From the IMG/VR virus record IMGVR_UViG_3300020020_000097, positions 1-39,075 of that record: DNA of 39,075 nucleotides; one strand, 5' to 3'. A program made the translations under genes and the position numbers. Shown piece by piece: positions 20,227 to 26,975 of the stretch (its first letter is position 1; every line of letters begins with the position of its first letter). The notes beneath the pieces were generated by a model. The model did no database searches and was not told the origin of the DNA. It saw only the letters and a program-made list of their open reading frames with translations. Source of the stretch: a virus.

Positions 20227-20268
20227 CCCGGTGCCGCACGGAATCTCGGGTTTCCGTACGGCACCGGG
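20227..20268 (+). terminator. 17-pair interrupted hairpin terminator
   Basis: CCCGGTGCCG (20227-20236) pairs with CGGCACCGGG (20259-20268); after one mismatch, ACGGAA (20238-20243) pairs with TTCCGT (20252-20257), leaving an 8-base loop. It separates the 45-residue zinc-ribbon gene from the gene at 20308 and argues against the alternative start at 20200. Confidence 0.65.
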
Positions 20269-20307
20269 GTTGTGCACTACACCTTCGAGAGAAAGGCAGT
20301 ACGCGTC

Positions 20308-20631
20308 ATGACATTACTGGACACCATCCGGAGGGAGACGGTGGCACCGCCGCCGCCTCCGGCTCCGGTCACGCACCAGGGGGTGCTCTTCGTCGGCGGG
20401 TTGATGCCGCTGGCCTGGAACACTGCCGACCCGGCCTCAGTCGTGAGGGCGAAGAGCCAGTTCGACCGGGCGATCTTGTCGGGCTACATGGGTCAGGTCT
20501 ACAAGGCCCAGACCGTCACGTCGCCGTGGGGCGGCTCGGCGATGGGCATGTCGTACGCCGGTGAGGTCAGCCGGGAGTTCGACCCGGAGGCCGACGAGAT
20601 CAGGATGAGCCTGCCTTACGCAGGCGGCTGA
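20308..20631 (+). CDS. Hypothetical 107-residue protein
   Basis: MTLLDTIRRETVAPPPPPAP begins the protein; then GVLFVGGLMPLAWN, a helix RAKSQFDRAILSGYMGQV, and a Gly/Ser-rich part (SPWGGSAMGMSYAGEV). The start at 20308 has GAAAGG upstream. The frame is open to ATG 20200 in an ATGA overlap, but that extra part is occupied by a long hairpin. Function unknown. Confidence 0.7.
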   Translation: MTLLDTIRRETVAPPPPPAPVTHQGVLFVGGLMPLAWNTADPASVVRAKSQFDRAILSGYMGQVYKAQTVTSPWGGSAMGMSYAGEVSREFDPEADEIRMSLPYAGG

Positions 20632-20650
20632 TCCTTCAACCCTCAACCCA

Positions 20651-20680
20651 GTGGGGGGGTGACTCGGGTTGCCCCCCCAC
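20651..20680 (+). terminator. 9-bp hairpin
   Basis: GTGGGGGGG (20651-20659) pairs with CCCCCCCAC (20672-20680). Lies 20 bases after the stop at 20631 and 19 bases before the next gene. No U-tract. Confidence 0.5.
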
Positions 20681-20698
20681 GCAAGAACGGAGAACGGA

Positions 20699-21184
20699 AT
20701 GCAGATCAAGAGCATCGCGCAAGCCTGCACGGAGGCCCGGGACCTGATCATGAAGGACGGGTTCGTGGTCGGCGACAACGGCTGGGAGGGCAGGGGTGGC
20801 TGGTGCATCGAAGGTGCACTGGCCCATGTGCTCGGGATCGAGCGCCTGCCGCACCGCAACGCGGTCCTGTCCCACCAGGTCAACCTGTCGGAAGTGGGGC
20901 GGGCGATCCACAACTACCTCGTCTCACGGGGGCTCGTCTACGTGAACAGGCCGCTGCACTCGTGGAACGACGCCAACACATCGACGGAAGTGCTGCGGGT
21001 ACTGGCCGAGGTCGCGGCGCTCCACCCGGACAAGCCGAAGGTGACGGTCACATGGGACCGAATCCTGAACGCCGTGTCGTTCGCACCGACCCCGGTGTGG
21101 ATGACGGTCACCGAACCGGAGCCGGAGCCGGAGCCCGAGGACGCACCGAGTGAGGAGACGGAGGCGGTGCTGGTCGGGGTGTGA
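20699..21184 (+). CDS. DUF6197-like protein
   Basis: A 161-residue protein resembling the DUF6197 family (function not known): EARDLIMKDG near the start, the GGWCIEGALAHVLG core, and WNDANTSTEVLRVLAEVAALHP near residue 95-116 (cut here in the usual NDxxxxT..EVL pattern). The C-terminus is a repeated EP tail (EPEPEPEPEDAPSEE). Ribosome site GGAGAACGGA. The family occurs in actinobacteria and their phages. Confidence 0.75.
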   Translation: MQIKSIAQACTEARDLIMKDGFVVGDNGWEGRGGWCIEGALAHVLGIERLPHRNAVLSHQVNLSEVGRAIHNYLVSRGLVYVNRPLHSWNDANTSTEVLRVLAEVAALHPDKPKVTVTWDRILNAVSFAPTPVWMTVTEPEPEPEPEDAPSEETEAVLVGV

Positions 21185-21187
21185 ACG

Positions 21188-21229
21188 TCCGGTGGGGCGA
21201 TGTGGGTTACCGACCGTCGCCCCACCGGA
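21188..21229. terminator. Bidirectional terminator between converging genes
   Basis: TCCGGTGGGGCGA (21188-21200) pairs perfectly with TCGCCCCACCGGA (21217-21229). It sits 3 bases after the plus-strand stop at 21184 and overlaps the end of the minus-strand gene (stop at 21207-21209), so it can serve both directions. Confidence 0.7.
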
Positions 21230-21464
21230 TCATCCGGGCACGCTGTTCGTTCTCGGCGCGGGTGTAGGCCATCACCCGTTTCCGGGAGTGCAGGCCGAGG
21301 GCGAGGGCGGCGTCGAGTCGGCCAGTGAACCTGGCCCAGAAGTACGCCTCCATGAAGGCGTCGTCGAGTTCGCTCTTCACGGCGTCGTCGACTCCGCCGA
21401 GCCAGACGAGGCGTTCGATGGGGTCCTCGGGCGCACCTTGCAGGTTGAGGATGGTGTCGGTCAT
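21207..21464 (-). CDS. Reversed small gene of unknown function
   Basis: The only leftward gene inside the plus-strand half. An 85-residue protein: MTDTILNLQGAPEDPIERLV starts it, then DDAVKSELDDAFMEAYFWA and ALALGLHSRKRVMAYTRAE, ending ENEQRARMIRWGDG. The HSRKRVMAYTRAENE part looks HTH-like or basic-helical. I have an impression of similar proteins in other actinophages but cannot name a family. No Shine-Dalgarno sequence; TATGGT lies 7 bases before ATG 21464, so it is probably leaderless. An ATG at 21476 is an alternative. Divergent from the Rad52-like gene and possibly its regulator. Confidence 0.72.
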   Translation of the reverse strand: MTDTILNLQGAPEDPIERLVWLGGVDDAVKSELDDAFMEAYFWARFTGRLDAALALGLHSRKRVMAYTRAENEQRARMIRWGDGR

Positions 21465-21576
21465 GGTTCTAACCATACCCCCTGGGGGGGAGAAACGTGG
21501 TAAAATTGGGTAAGGAAAACGACTGTCGGTGGCGGCTGCCACACTGCCGACAGACACCCTGACCCAAGGAGCAACC
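21465..21576. promoter_or_regulatory. Divergent promoter region before the recombination genes
   Basis: Leftward: TATGGT (21477-21472) 7 bases before ATG 21464. Rightward: extended -10 TGG-TAAAAT (21498-21506) with no good -35, in the same GTGGTAAAAT core as at 11513-11522. GGTTCTAACC at 21465-21474 is a small dyad in the overlap. The rightward leader has a hairpin CTGTCGG/CCGACAG near 21523-21553. Confidence 0.6.
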
Positions 21577-22263
21577 ATGGCCCGTCTCACCGAGAAGCAA
21601 CACGACACCCTCGCCTCCCCGATCAAAGCCATCCGGATCGCCAAGCGGTCCCAAGGCGGCAAGCAGTTGTCCTACCTCGAATCGTGGGACGTACGCGCCC
21701 ACCTGATCCGGATGTTCGGCTACGGCAACTTCGACGTGGAGACCAGCGAGCAACACCTCGTCGGGGTCCGCGAGTACGTGACCAAGGGCGACGCCCCGAA
21801 GGACATGGTCGAGTGCATCTGGTTCGCCAAGGTGCGGCTCACCGTCCGCGACATCGAGGGCGACCGGTTGTGCCGGTACACCGAAGGTGCGGTCGGGTCC
21901 ACGTCCGGTCCCGCCAACATGATCGGCGAGCACCACGACAACGCCGCGAAGACCGCCGCCTCCGACGCGCTGAAGCGGTGCGCGATCAACCTCGGCAACC
22001 AGTTCGGCTTGTCCCTCTACGACGACGGCACCACCCGGGACGTGGTCCGAGGCACCGTGGTCCAGCCCAACGGCACGAAGCCCGACGAAGGCGTTCTGAG
22101 CGACGAACAGGTCAAGACCTTGCAGGACTCCCTGGGTGCGGAGTTCGTCGACGAGGACCCGCCCGTGGCGCCGCCTGTGGCCCCTCCCGTCGGTCCGCCG
22201 ATCCCGCCGCCCACCACGCCCCCGGTCCCGCCGATCCCGCCCGCTGAGAAGACCGCGTCATGA
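21577..22263 (+). CDS. Rad52-like single-strand annealing protein
   Basis: A 228-residue protein matching the Rad52/Rad22 family of phages: LSYLESWDVRAHLIRMFG (residues about 28-45), GNFDVE, a central IWFAKVRLTVRD strand, YTEGAVGS, and the helix DNAAKTAASDALKRCAINLG with QFGLSLYDDG. Residues 190-228 are a low-complexity Pro tail (repeated APPVAPP, PPIPP). It would anneal complementary strands in recombination-dependent replication or repair. Ribosome site CAAGGAGCAACC. Paired with the Cas4-like exonuclease downstream (ATGA overlap). Confidence 0.88.
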   Translation: MARLTEKQHDTLASPIKAIRIAKRSQGGKQLSYLESWDVRAHLIRMFGYGNFDVETSEQHLVGVREYVTKGDAPKDMVECIWFAKVRLTVRDIEGDRLCRYTEGAVGSTSGPANMIGEHHDNAAKTAASDALKRCAINLGNQFGLSLYDDGTTRDVVRGTVVQPNGTKPDEGVLSDEQVKTLQDSLGAEFVDEDPPVAPPVAPPVGPPIPPPTTPPVPPIPPAEKTAS

Positions 22264-23225
22264 GCGAGACCGTCCTCGGCACCATCCGGTACATGGACGA
22301 CGAGGAGGAGGCCCTCGCCGCCTCTATCTACGAGGCCATCCAACGGCAGACCAACTACTCCACCCGGTCCATGCAGTCCAAGGAGTTCAGGGTTGGGGTG
22401 TCCGACCTCGGGTTCTGTTCCGAACGGACCCGGCGGATGCTCGACCAACAGGTCCCCGACGAACGGGACATGCTGCCCGCGTGGATCGGCACCGCCCTCG
22501 GCGACCACGCCGAACAGGCGATCACCGACATGTGGCCGCACGCCATCCGGCAGGCCGAGGTGACAGTGCGGCTGGTTGGGGAACGCGGCACCTACAACGT
22601 CGGCGGACACCCCGACGTGATCGTGGACGACAAGGTCATCGACGTGAAAACCAGTCGGGGGCTCGGCATCCCCCGGCGCAAGGGTCCGTCCCAGCAGCAA
22701 CAGTTCCAGCGGCACTGCTACGCGGTCGGCGCCTGGAACGCCGGGCTGTTCGGCGACCTCCCGTTGGAGGATGTGAAGGTGGCGAACGTGTGGCTGGACC
22801 GGGGCGGTGACGAACGCGAACTGTACGTGCACATGGAGCCGTTCAACCCCGGGATGGTCGAGCAAGCCGGGTGGTGGCTGGACGACGTGATCTACGCCTA
22901 CACCCACGGCGAGGAGGCCCGGAAGGAACCACCCCGGGAACTGTGCGAGAAGGCGTGCGGGTTCTACGCCACCTGCCGGGCGTTCGACACCGACGTGCAG
23001 GGGTTGCTCACCGACGACACGGTGTTGGCGGCGGTGGACATGTACCGCGAAGGCGTCGACCTGCTGCGCGAAGGCAACCGGCTGAAGGATCAGGCCAAGG
23101 CACACCTGACCGATGTCCGTGGATCAACCGGTGAGTTCACCGTCCGGTGGACACACATCAACGGCACCCACGTCGAGTACGACCGGGAAGGTTACGACCG
23201 CCTCGACGTGAGAAGGATCAAGTAA
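22260..23225 (+). CDS. Cas4/RecB-like exonuclease
   Basis: A 321-residue PD-(D/E)xK nuclease with iron-sulfur-type cysteines. GFCSERTRR gives C53; C229, C233 and C239 lie in LCEKACGFYATC, the usual Cas4 arrangement of one N-terminal and three C-terminal cysteines. The nuclease core has GTALGDHAEQ (H83), GGHPDVIV (D119), VIDVKTSR (D128, K130) and QQQQFQRHCYAVG. There is no CRISPR array or other cas gene here; in actinophages this protein works as a recombination exonuclease with an annealing protein. Start ATGA-coupled to the Rad52-like gene. Confidence 0.92.
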   Translation: MSETVLGTIRYMDDEEEALAASIYEAIQRQTNYSTRSMQSKEFRVGVSDLGFCSERTRRMLDQQVPDERDMLPAWIGTALGDHAEQAITDMWPHAIRQAEVTVRLVGERGTYNVGGHPDVIVDDKVIDVKTSRGLGIPRRKGPSQQQQFQRHCYAVGAWNAGLFGDLPLEDVKVANVWLDRGGDERELYVHMEPFNPGMVEQAGWWLDDVIYAYTHGEEARKEPPRELCEKACGFYATCRAFDTDVQGLLTDDTVLAAVDMYREGVDLLREGNRLKDQAKAHLTDVRGSTGEFTVRWTHINGTHVEYDREGYDRLDVRRIK

Positions 23226-23304
23226 GAGACGGCTGGTCCCTGCGGGCATCTTGGACGGGCGCCCGTTCAACCGGGGGATCGGCCCATCCACCGAAGGAGC
23301 AACC

Positions 23305-23586
23305 ATGGAATACCAAGACACACCTGCCGATCCGGCCACCTACATGCCTCAACCCGACAAACCCCAGCCCTACTGCATCGGCTGCGACCGGACCCCCGAA
23401 GAAATCCCGGACTGCGTCCAGTTCGCCAAGATGGACAACATGACCCCGTCCGAGTGGGTGTGGACCGAGGAAGGCACCCTCAACGCAGGCAACGGCCACT
23501 TCCTGTGCAACACCTGCTACATCGCGGCAGGGATGCCGTCCGGCGAAGACGGTCACGGTGGCCCCGGACGGTGGACCGCTCCGTGA
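23305..23586 (+). CDS. 93-residue zinc-knuckle protein
   Basis: Ribosome site GAAGGAGCAACC. Pro-rich N-terminus, then YCIGCDRTPEEIPDC and, about 40 residues later, LCNTCYIAAG: two CxxC pairs that frame an acidic aromatic stretch (PSEWVWTEEG). A zinc ribbon with long insertion is likely. Overlaps the next gene by 4 bases. Function unknown. The 79 bases before it hold only short dyads (ACGGGC-GCCCGT). Confidence 0.75.
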   Translation: MEYQDTPADPATYMPQPDKPQPYCIGCDRTPEEIPDCVQFAKMDNMTPSEWVWTEEGTLNAGNGHFLCNTCYIAAGMPSGEDGHGGPGRWTAP

Positions 23587-24077
23587 CAGAACGCCGCATC
23601 CTCGTCACCGGTTCCCGGGACTGGTCCGACCACTGGGTTGTCTCCCGAGAACTGGTCCGGTACATCAGCGAGAACGCAAACCTGTCCACCGACCGGCATG
23701 GGTTTCCGGTGGATTGGGATACCCAAGGGTGGGTCGTCGTGCACGGACACTGCCCGACCGGGGCCGATGCGTGGGCCGACGAGTTCGCGGTCACCCACCT
23801 CATCGAGGTCGAGCGGCACCAGGCGGACTGGCGCGAGTACGGCAAGCGAGCCGGGTTCAAGCGGAACTCCGAGATGGTGGACGCCGGGGCCGACATTTGT
23901 CTCGCGTTCATCAACCCATGCACCAGCGACAGGTGCACTGCCCCGAAACCGCACGGTTCGCATGGCACCGTCGACACCATCCGGAAGGCTCACGCCCTCG
24001 GCATCCCGGTCCGCATCTTCACCGAAGCCGACCCGGACACGTGGTGGGTGGAACGCCTCCGGAAGGAGTTCACGTGA
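23583..24077 (+). CDS. SLOG-family protein (YspA/DUF2493 type)
   Basis: A 164-residue protein: ILVTGSRDWSD at the N-terminus (the SLOG nucleotide-binding turn), WVVVHGHCPTGADAWADEFA, GADICLAFINPC and a C-terminal HGTVDTIRKAHALGIPV. These are the hallmarks of the YspA-like/DUF2493 Rossmann-type family. SLOG proteins bind nucleotide ligands such as ADP-ribose derivatives or signal molecules, and are frequent in phages and anti-phage systems. In this operon it may sense or remove a nucleotide signal (inference). GTG start in a GTGA overlap. Confidence 0.88.
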   Translation: MTERRILVTGSRDWSDHWVVSRELVRYISENANLSTDRHGFPVDWDTQGWVVVHGHCPTGADAWADEFAVTHLIEVERHQADWREYGKRAGFKRNSEMVDAGADICLAFINPCTSDRCTAPKPHGSHGTVDTIRKAHALGIPVRIFTEADPDTWWVERLRKEFT

Positions 24078-24391
24078 GCATGATGTGGGTCATGGTTCCC
24101 ACGTCACGTATCGGTGAAGTCCTCTACATCCCGCCCGACGGCATCGTGCAGGTGTTCGAGCGGGAGGTGGACCCGGTCAACCTCCTGACCGGTCCCGGCA
24201 AGTACGTCTGCGTCCACATCGGGTCGAAGGTGCACGCGCACTTCCGGGCCACCGACGACGGGGTGCCCAACCCGAGGGCCACCCGGGTCCTCGTCGGACT
24301 CACCGAAGTGCACATGGGGTTCACCGGACCTGTCGTGTTCGTCGGGCTCACCGGGGAACGCATCTACGAAGTGATCCAACAACTCAGTTAG
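24074..24391 (+). CDS. Hypothetical beta-rich 105-residue protein
   Basis: GTG start overlapping the SLOG stop, GGAAGGAGTT upstream. Strand-rich: MMWVMVPTSRIGEVLYI, GKYVCVHIGSKVHAHF, TRVLVGLTEVHMGF, GPVVFVGLTGERIYEV. No motif recognised. The coupling suggests a role with the SLOG protein. Function unknown. Confidence 0.72.
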   Translation: MSMMWVMVPTSRIGEVLYIPPDGIVQVFEREVDPVNLLTGPGKYVCVHIGSKVHAHFRATDDGVPNPRATRVLVGLTEVHMGFTGPVVFVGLTGERIYEVIQQLS

Positions 24392-24399
24392 GAAGGCAC

Positions 24400-24663
24400 A
24401 TGAGCAAGGTTCGGCTGTCCTACCGACAGACCCCACGCGAGCGGTACCACACCCCCATGAACGACGAGGTCGCCGACCTTGTCGAGAACTATCCGGGCAT
24501 CCGGGTGATCGACACCTCCGGGGGTGCCATGATGTCGGCCGACCCCGAGGCGATGGTGGCCGACCAGTCCTTCACCATCGAAGGCGACCAGGGCATCATC
24601 CGAGGTCTCGCGCAACAGGTCGAGCAATTCATCCAGCGCCCTGTGGAGATCGACGTGGTGTGA
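24400..24663 (+). CDS. Hypothetical 87-residue protein
   Basis: Ribosome site AGGAAGGCAC. Begins MSKVRLSYRQTPRERYH and has an alpha/beta end (GDQGIIRGLAQQVEQF, PVEIDVV). The middle is acidic with a GGAMMSAD turn. No motif recognised. Function unknown. Confidence 0.7.
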   Translation: MSKVRLSYRQTPRERYHTPMNDEVADLVENYPGIRVIDTSGGAMMSADPEAMVADQSFTIEGDQGIIRGLAQQVEQFIQRPVEIDVV

Positions 24664-24861
24664 ATGAAGCCCTACACCGAGTGGCGGGTGATCGCCCAGC
24701 GTTACCCGTGCACCACCTGCGGCGCCGCACCCGGCGAATCCTGCCTACGCCCCACCGGGCGCGTCTCCAAAGAAGTGCACGTCGTCCGTTCCAGACTGGC
24801 GTCAGCCAATCGTTGGAAGGACCCCGAGGATGAACAACCACAAGATGAAGGTGGTCGGTAG
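24664..24861 (+). CDS. 65-residue zinc-binding protein of a common actinobacterial type
   Basis: ATG directly follows the previous stop. PCTTCGAAPGESCLRP then GRVSKEVHVVRSRLA matches a frequent small motif in actinobacteria and their phages: CxxCxxxPGxxC....G....H..R. The three Cys and the His probably bind zinc. The acidic tail is DEQPQDEGGR. Function not known. Confidence 0.8.
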   Translation: MKPYTEWRVIAQRYPCTTCGAAPGESCLRPTGRVSKEVHVVRSRLASANRWKDPEDEQPQDEGGR

Positions 24862-25081
24862 GACCGGTGGATGGCAGGCGAAGTGCACGTGCCTCGGCCC
24901 AGACAGCCCGCTGTACGACCACCGGTGGGAGGCTGACGACTGGGTGCAGGCCCACCGAGAAGCCGTGGAGCGGGCTCGCGCCCACCTGACAGGCAATCGG
25001 CGATCCAAGAAAGACGATGGCTGGAGGCCGGGTGACCCGGCGCCAGACGGGTCTATCGACGTTCCGCTCCCCTTGTTCTAG
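24830..25081 (+). CDS. Hypothetical 83-residue protein
   Basis: ATG 24830 lies 32 bases inside the previous gene, with AAGGACCCCGAGG before it. MNNHKMKVVGRTGGWQAKC opens it; the CTC motif and a basic helix (AHREAVERARAHLTGNRRSKK) follow, then a Pro/Asp-rich end PLPLF. No family recognised. Confidence 0.7.
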   Translation: MNNHKMKVVGRTGGWQAKCTCLGPDSPLYDHRWEADDWVQAHREAVERARAHLTGNRRSKKDDGWRPGDPAPDGSIDVPLPLF

Positions 25082-25089
25082 GAGGACAC

Positions 25090-25386
25090 ATGGCACATCT
25101 CGTACGCGCAGGAATCACCCTCGCCCGGCAAGTCGACGAACGCCGCAGCAAGGTCACTGTCACCCACGGTGACCTCGACGGCATCAACCGGTACCGGTCG
25201 TTGGACTTCGACGCCAAGACCTCGAAGTGGTTGAAGCCGATCCTCGAAGCGGTCGACGACCCCCGTATCGCCAGCCTCGAAGACGGCGAGAAAGGTCACC
25301 TGATCGTCCACTTCGTCGGCACCGTCAAGGCCGACGACCCATCCCCGTTCGCTTTGGATGAGGCCGACGGGGTACTCAACTCGTAA
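25090..25386 (+). CDS. Hypothetical 98-residue protein, last rightward gene
   Basis: Ribosome site AGGAGGACAC. Alpha/beta composition: LVRAGITLARQVDERRSKVTV, a helix KWLKPILEAVDD, and GHLIVHFVGTVKAD. No motif recognised. The last plus-strand gene, ending 8 bases before the bidirectional terminator. Function unknown. Confidence 0.75.
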   Translation: MAHLVRAGITLARQVDERRSKVTVTHGDLDGINRYRSLDFDAKTSKWLKPILEAVDDPRIASLEDGEKGHLIVHFVGTVKADDPSPFALDEADGVLNS

Positions 25387-25393
25387 CAACTGA

Positions 25394-25441
25394 ATAGCAA
25401 AGCCCCCGACCACGCACGTCACTGGTCGGGGGCTTTGCTAT
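25394..25441. terminator. 19-bp-stem bidirectional terminator
   Basis: ATAGCAAAGCCCCCGACCA (25394-25412) pairs perfectly with TGGTCGGGGGCTTTGCTAT (25423-25441) around a 10-base loop. Both directions end with T-rich arms (CTTTGCTAT). It lies between the last rightward gene and the last leftward gene and overlaps the end of the latter. Confidence 0.92.
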
Positions 25442-25649
25442 GCCCTCTTTCGCCCCGCGTCTTGATGCTGGAGATCATCGCCGCCATGGCTGCGGTGAAC
25501 GAACCGATCAGCACGAACACCGACACCCAGGTGTTGCTCACGTCAGGGAACAGGACCACCACTAGTGCGATGGCGACCGCGAAGAACATCAGGGTGAAGG
25601 TGTGCCACACCATCTCCCATCGGGTCACGAACCGCCGCAATGCGCTCAT
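25419..25649 (-). CDS. Two-span membrane protein, holin-like
   Basis: A 76-residue protein: MSALRRFVTRWEMVW, span 1 TFTLMFFAVAIALVVVLF, a short loop, span 2 VSVFVLIGSFTAAMAAMI, and a basic polar tail SSIKTRGERGHSKAPDQ. Size, two spans and basic C-terminus suit a holin, and it is last in the tail operon, but no lysin is in the window to support this. ATG 25649 overlaps the stop of the collagen-like microgene (ATGA). Its stop lies in the terminator. Confidence 0.8.
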   Translation of the reverse strand: MSALRRFVTRWEMVWHTFTLMFFAVAIALVVVLFPDVSNTWVSVFVLIGSFTAAMAAMISSIKTRGERGHSKAPDQ

Positions 25650-25780
25650 GGCCCACCGGGGATACCATCAGTCCCGTCCAGACCGGGAAGACACGTACCC
25701 CCCAGTCGCCCGGTGATCCCCCATGGACCCACGGGTTCGGCTGGCCCTGGCGGGCCAGTCGGATCTGTTGGACCGTTCAC
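25646..25780 (-). CDS. 44-residue collagen-like (G-x-y) microprotein
   Basis: A short gene read from GTG 25780. After a first V-N the sequence is 14 triplets, 11 starting with Gly (GPT DPT GPP GPA EPV GPW GIT GRL GGT CLP GLD GTD GIP GGP). It overlaps the upstream gene (GTGA) and the downstream gene (ATGA), and GGGAGGATGAAGAACC is its ribosome site. So three independent signals support it despite its size. It has no signal peptide and one Cys. It could be a trimer-forming tail or lysis component, or a remnant of a collagen fibre gene. Function unknown. Confidence 0.72.
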   Translation of the reverse strand: MNGPTDPTGPPGPAEPVGPWGITGRLGGTCLPGLDGTDGIPGGP

Positions 25781-26031
25781 GGTTCTTCATCCTCCCGTCG
25801 GCGCCTGATCCGGGCCACCTCGGTGCGCCCCGCCATGTACCCGGCCACCAACCCGACCAGTGTGTTGATGATCTGTCCGACGATGCTGCCAGCAGTCGAG
25901 GTGTCGGCGCTCGGGGAGATTACGTGGACCACGACGATGCCGACCTGGCCCACGATGATCGCTACGCACACTGTGGCAGCCAGCATCATGACCAGCAGGT
26001 CTGCCGTGGAACGATCCTTGATCCACGACAT
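25777..26031 (-). CDS. Two-span membrane protein, holin-like
   Basis: An 84-residue protein with AGGAGGCCCG before ATG 26031. MSWIKDRSTADLL leads into a long span VMMLAATVCVAIIVGQVGIVVVHVI (shown in part), a Ser/Thr loop (SPSADTSTAG), and a second span SIVGQIINTLVGLVAGYMAG; the tail is charged (RTEVARIRRRREDEEP). This is the usual plan of small two-span holins. It may work with the other membrane protein at 25419-25649, for instance as a holin pair. Assignment is by shape only. Confidence 0.8.
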   Translation of the reverse strand: MSWIKDRSTADLLVMMLAATVCVAIIVGQVGIVVVHVISPSADTSTAGSIVGQIINTLVGLVAGYMAGRTEVARIRRRREDEEP

Positions 26032-26039
26032 CGGGCCTC

Positions 26040-26975
26040 CTAGTAGACCAGGGCGAGCACCGTGCAGTTGATCGGCGACGAGGGCAACGGCTGGCCGTCG
26101 TCCAAACGGTAAGCGATCCCCCGGATGCCCCCACCGGTCGGAGTCAGGATCACCGTGTACGGGGTGGCGATCGACCCGATGGTGCCGGTGGCTTGGGCGA
26201 CCGCCGAGATCACGCCCGCCCGGCCAGCGAGGTCGACGGCGGGGATCGCGTCGAACATCCCCTCCGTGTCGGTGATCTGCTCGACGTTCCGCACCATGAA
26301 CGTGACCCGTTGGACGCCCGTGTACGGCCCGGACTGCTGCCACATCTCCTGCCCGAGCATCGACAACAGGAAGACCCCGGCCGGTTCCCACGCGTCGCCG
26401 TCCCAGTAGTCGATCTTCCCCGGCTGGGTGTTCAGCACCGACATCGCGTTCAGCACCGGCATCGGGGAGGCTGCGGCTCGTGCGGCGTCGTCGTCGAACT
26501 TCCGCACGATCGAGTTCATCCCGGTATCCGACAGACCCAGTCCGGCGGCCGTGGTCCCCAGCATCCGAGCCGGGTCCTCATTGACCCCCAGTGGGGTGCC
26601 CGCCGACCCGTCGCCGGTGAGCGCCGTGTCGTGCTGCACCGCACCCGCCGCCGCCGTGGTGGGGGCACGGGCCGTCCACTGCGAGGTGGCGGTGTCCCAA
26701 CCAAGCACCTGTGCGTTCGTGGGAGCCGGTGCGTTCACGTCCGGGAAGTCGTTCAACTTCGCGGTCGCCGCGAACGTGACCTCGATCTGCCACGGCAACG
26801 CCACCGTGCCCATCCCGGTCAGCACCACGTCGAAGACCGTGTTGTCCTTCGCCTCCAACCCCACGTCGGCAGTGATCACGAATGGGTCAGCCGGGCTGCC
26901 CGTCCCGCCGATCTGGATGTGCGAACCGTTGTCGATCACGCACGAACAGGTCGCGCCTCCACAGCACCTAGGCAT
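26040..26975 (-). CDS. Minor tail protein with Cys-rich N-terminal module
   Basis: A 311-residue protein. Its start MPRCCGGATCSC is followed by IQIGGTGSPADPFVI, a version of the N-terminal module found also in the two genes upstream (26975-27259 and 27344-28171). The middle has repeats typical of tail fibre shafts (TALTGDGSAGTPLGVNEDP). The last 120 residues (VTFMVRNVEQITDTEGMFDA, AQATGTIGSIATPYTVILT) are a beta-rich head, probably for receptor or tail-tip contact. ATG at 26975 shares a base with the stop of the upstream gene (TGATG). Confidence 0.75.
   Translation of the reverse strand: MPRCCGGATCSCVIDNGSHIQIGGTGSPADPFVITADVGLEAKDNTVFDVVLTGMGTVALPWQIEVTFAATAKLNDFPDVNAPAPTNAQVLGWDTATSQWTARAPTTAAAGAVQHDTALTGDGSAGTPLGVNEDPARMLGTTAAGLGLSDTGMNSIVRKFDDDAARAAASPMPVLNAMSVLNTQPGKIDYWDGDAWEPAGVFLLSMLGQEMWQQSGPYTGVQRVTFMVRNVEQITDTEGMFDAIPAVDLAGRAGVISAVAQATGTIGSIATPYTVILTPTGGGIRGIAYRLDDGQPLPSSPINCTVLALVY

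Noticed and set aside
20200-20307. Alternative start ATG 20200 for the gene at 20308, in an ATGA overlap.
   Set aside because: The extra 36 codons are occupied by a long hairpin (20227-20268), and GAAAGG before ATG 20308 is a standard ribosome site.
22260-23225. Cas4-like gene as a sign of a CRISPR-Cas system.
   Set aside because: No CRISPR repeats or other cas genes are seen; Cas4-like exonucleases are ordinary in actinophages and here it is paired with a Rad52-like gene.
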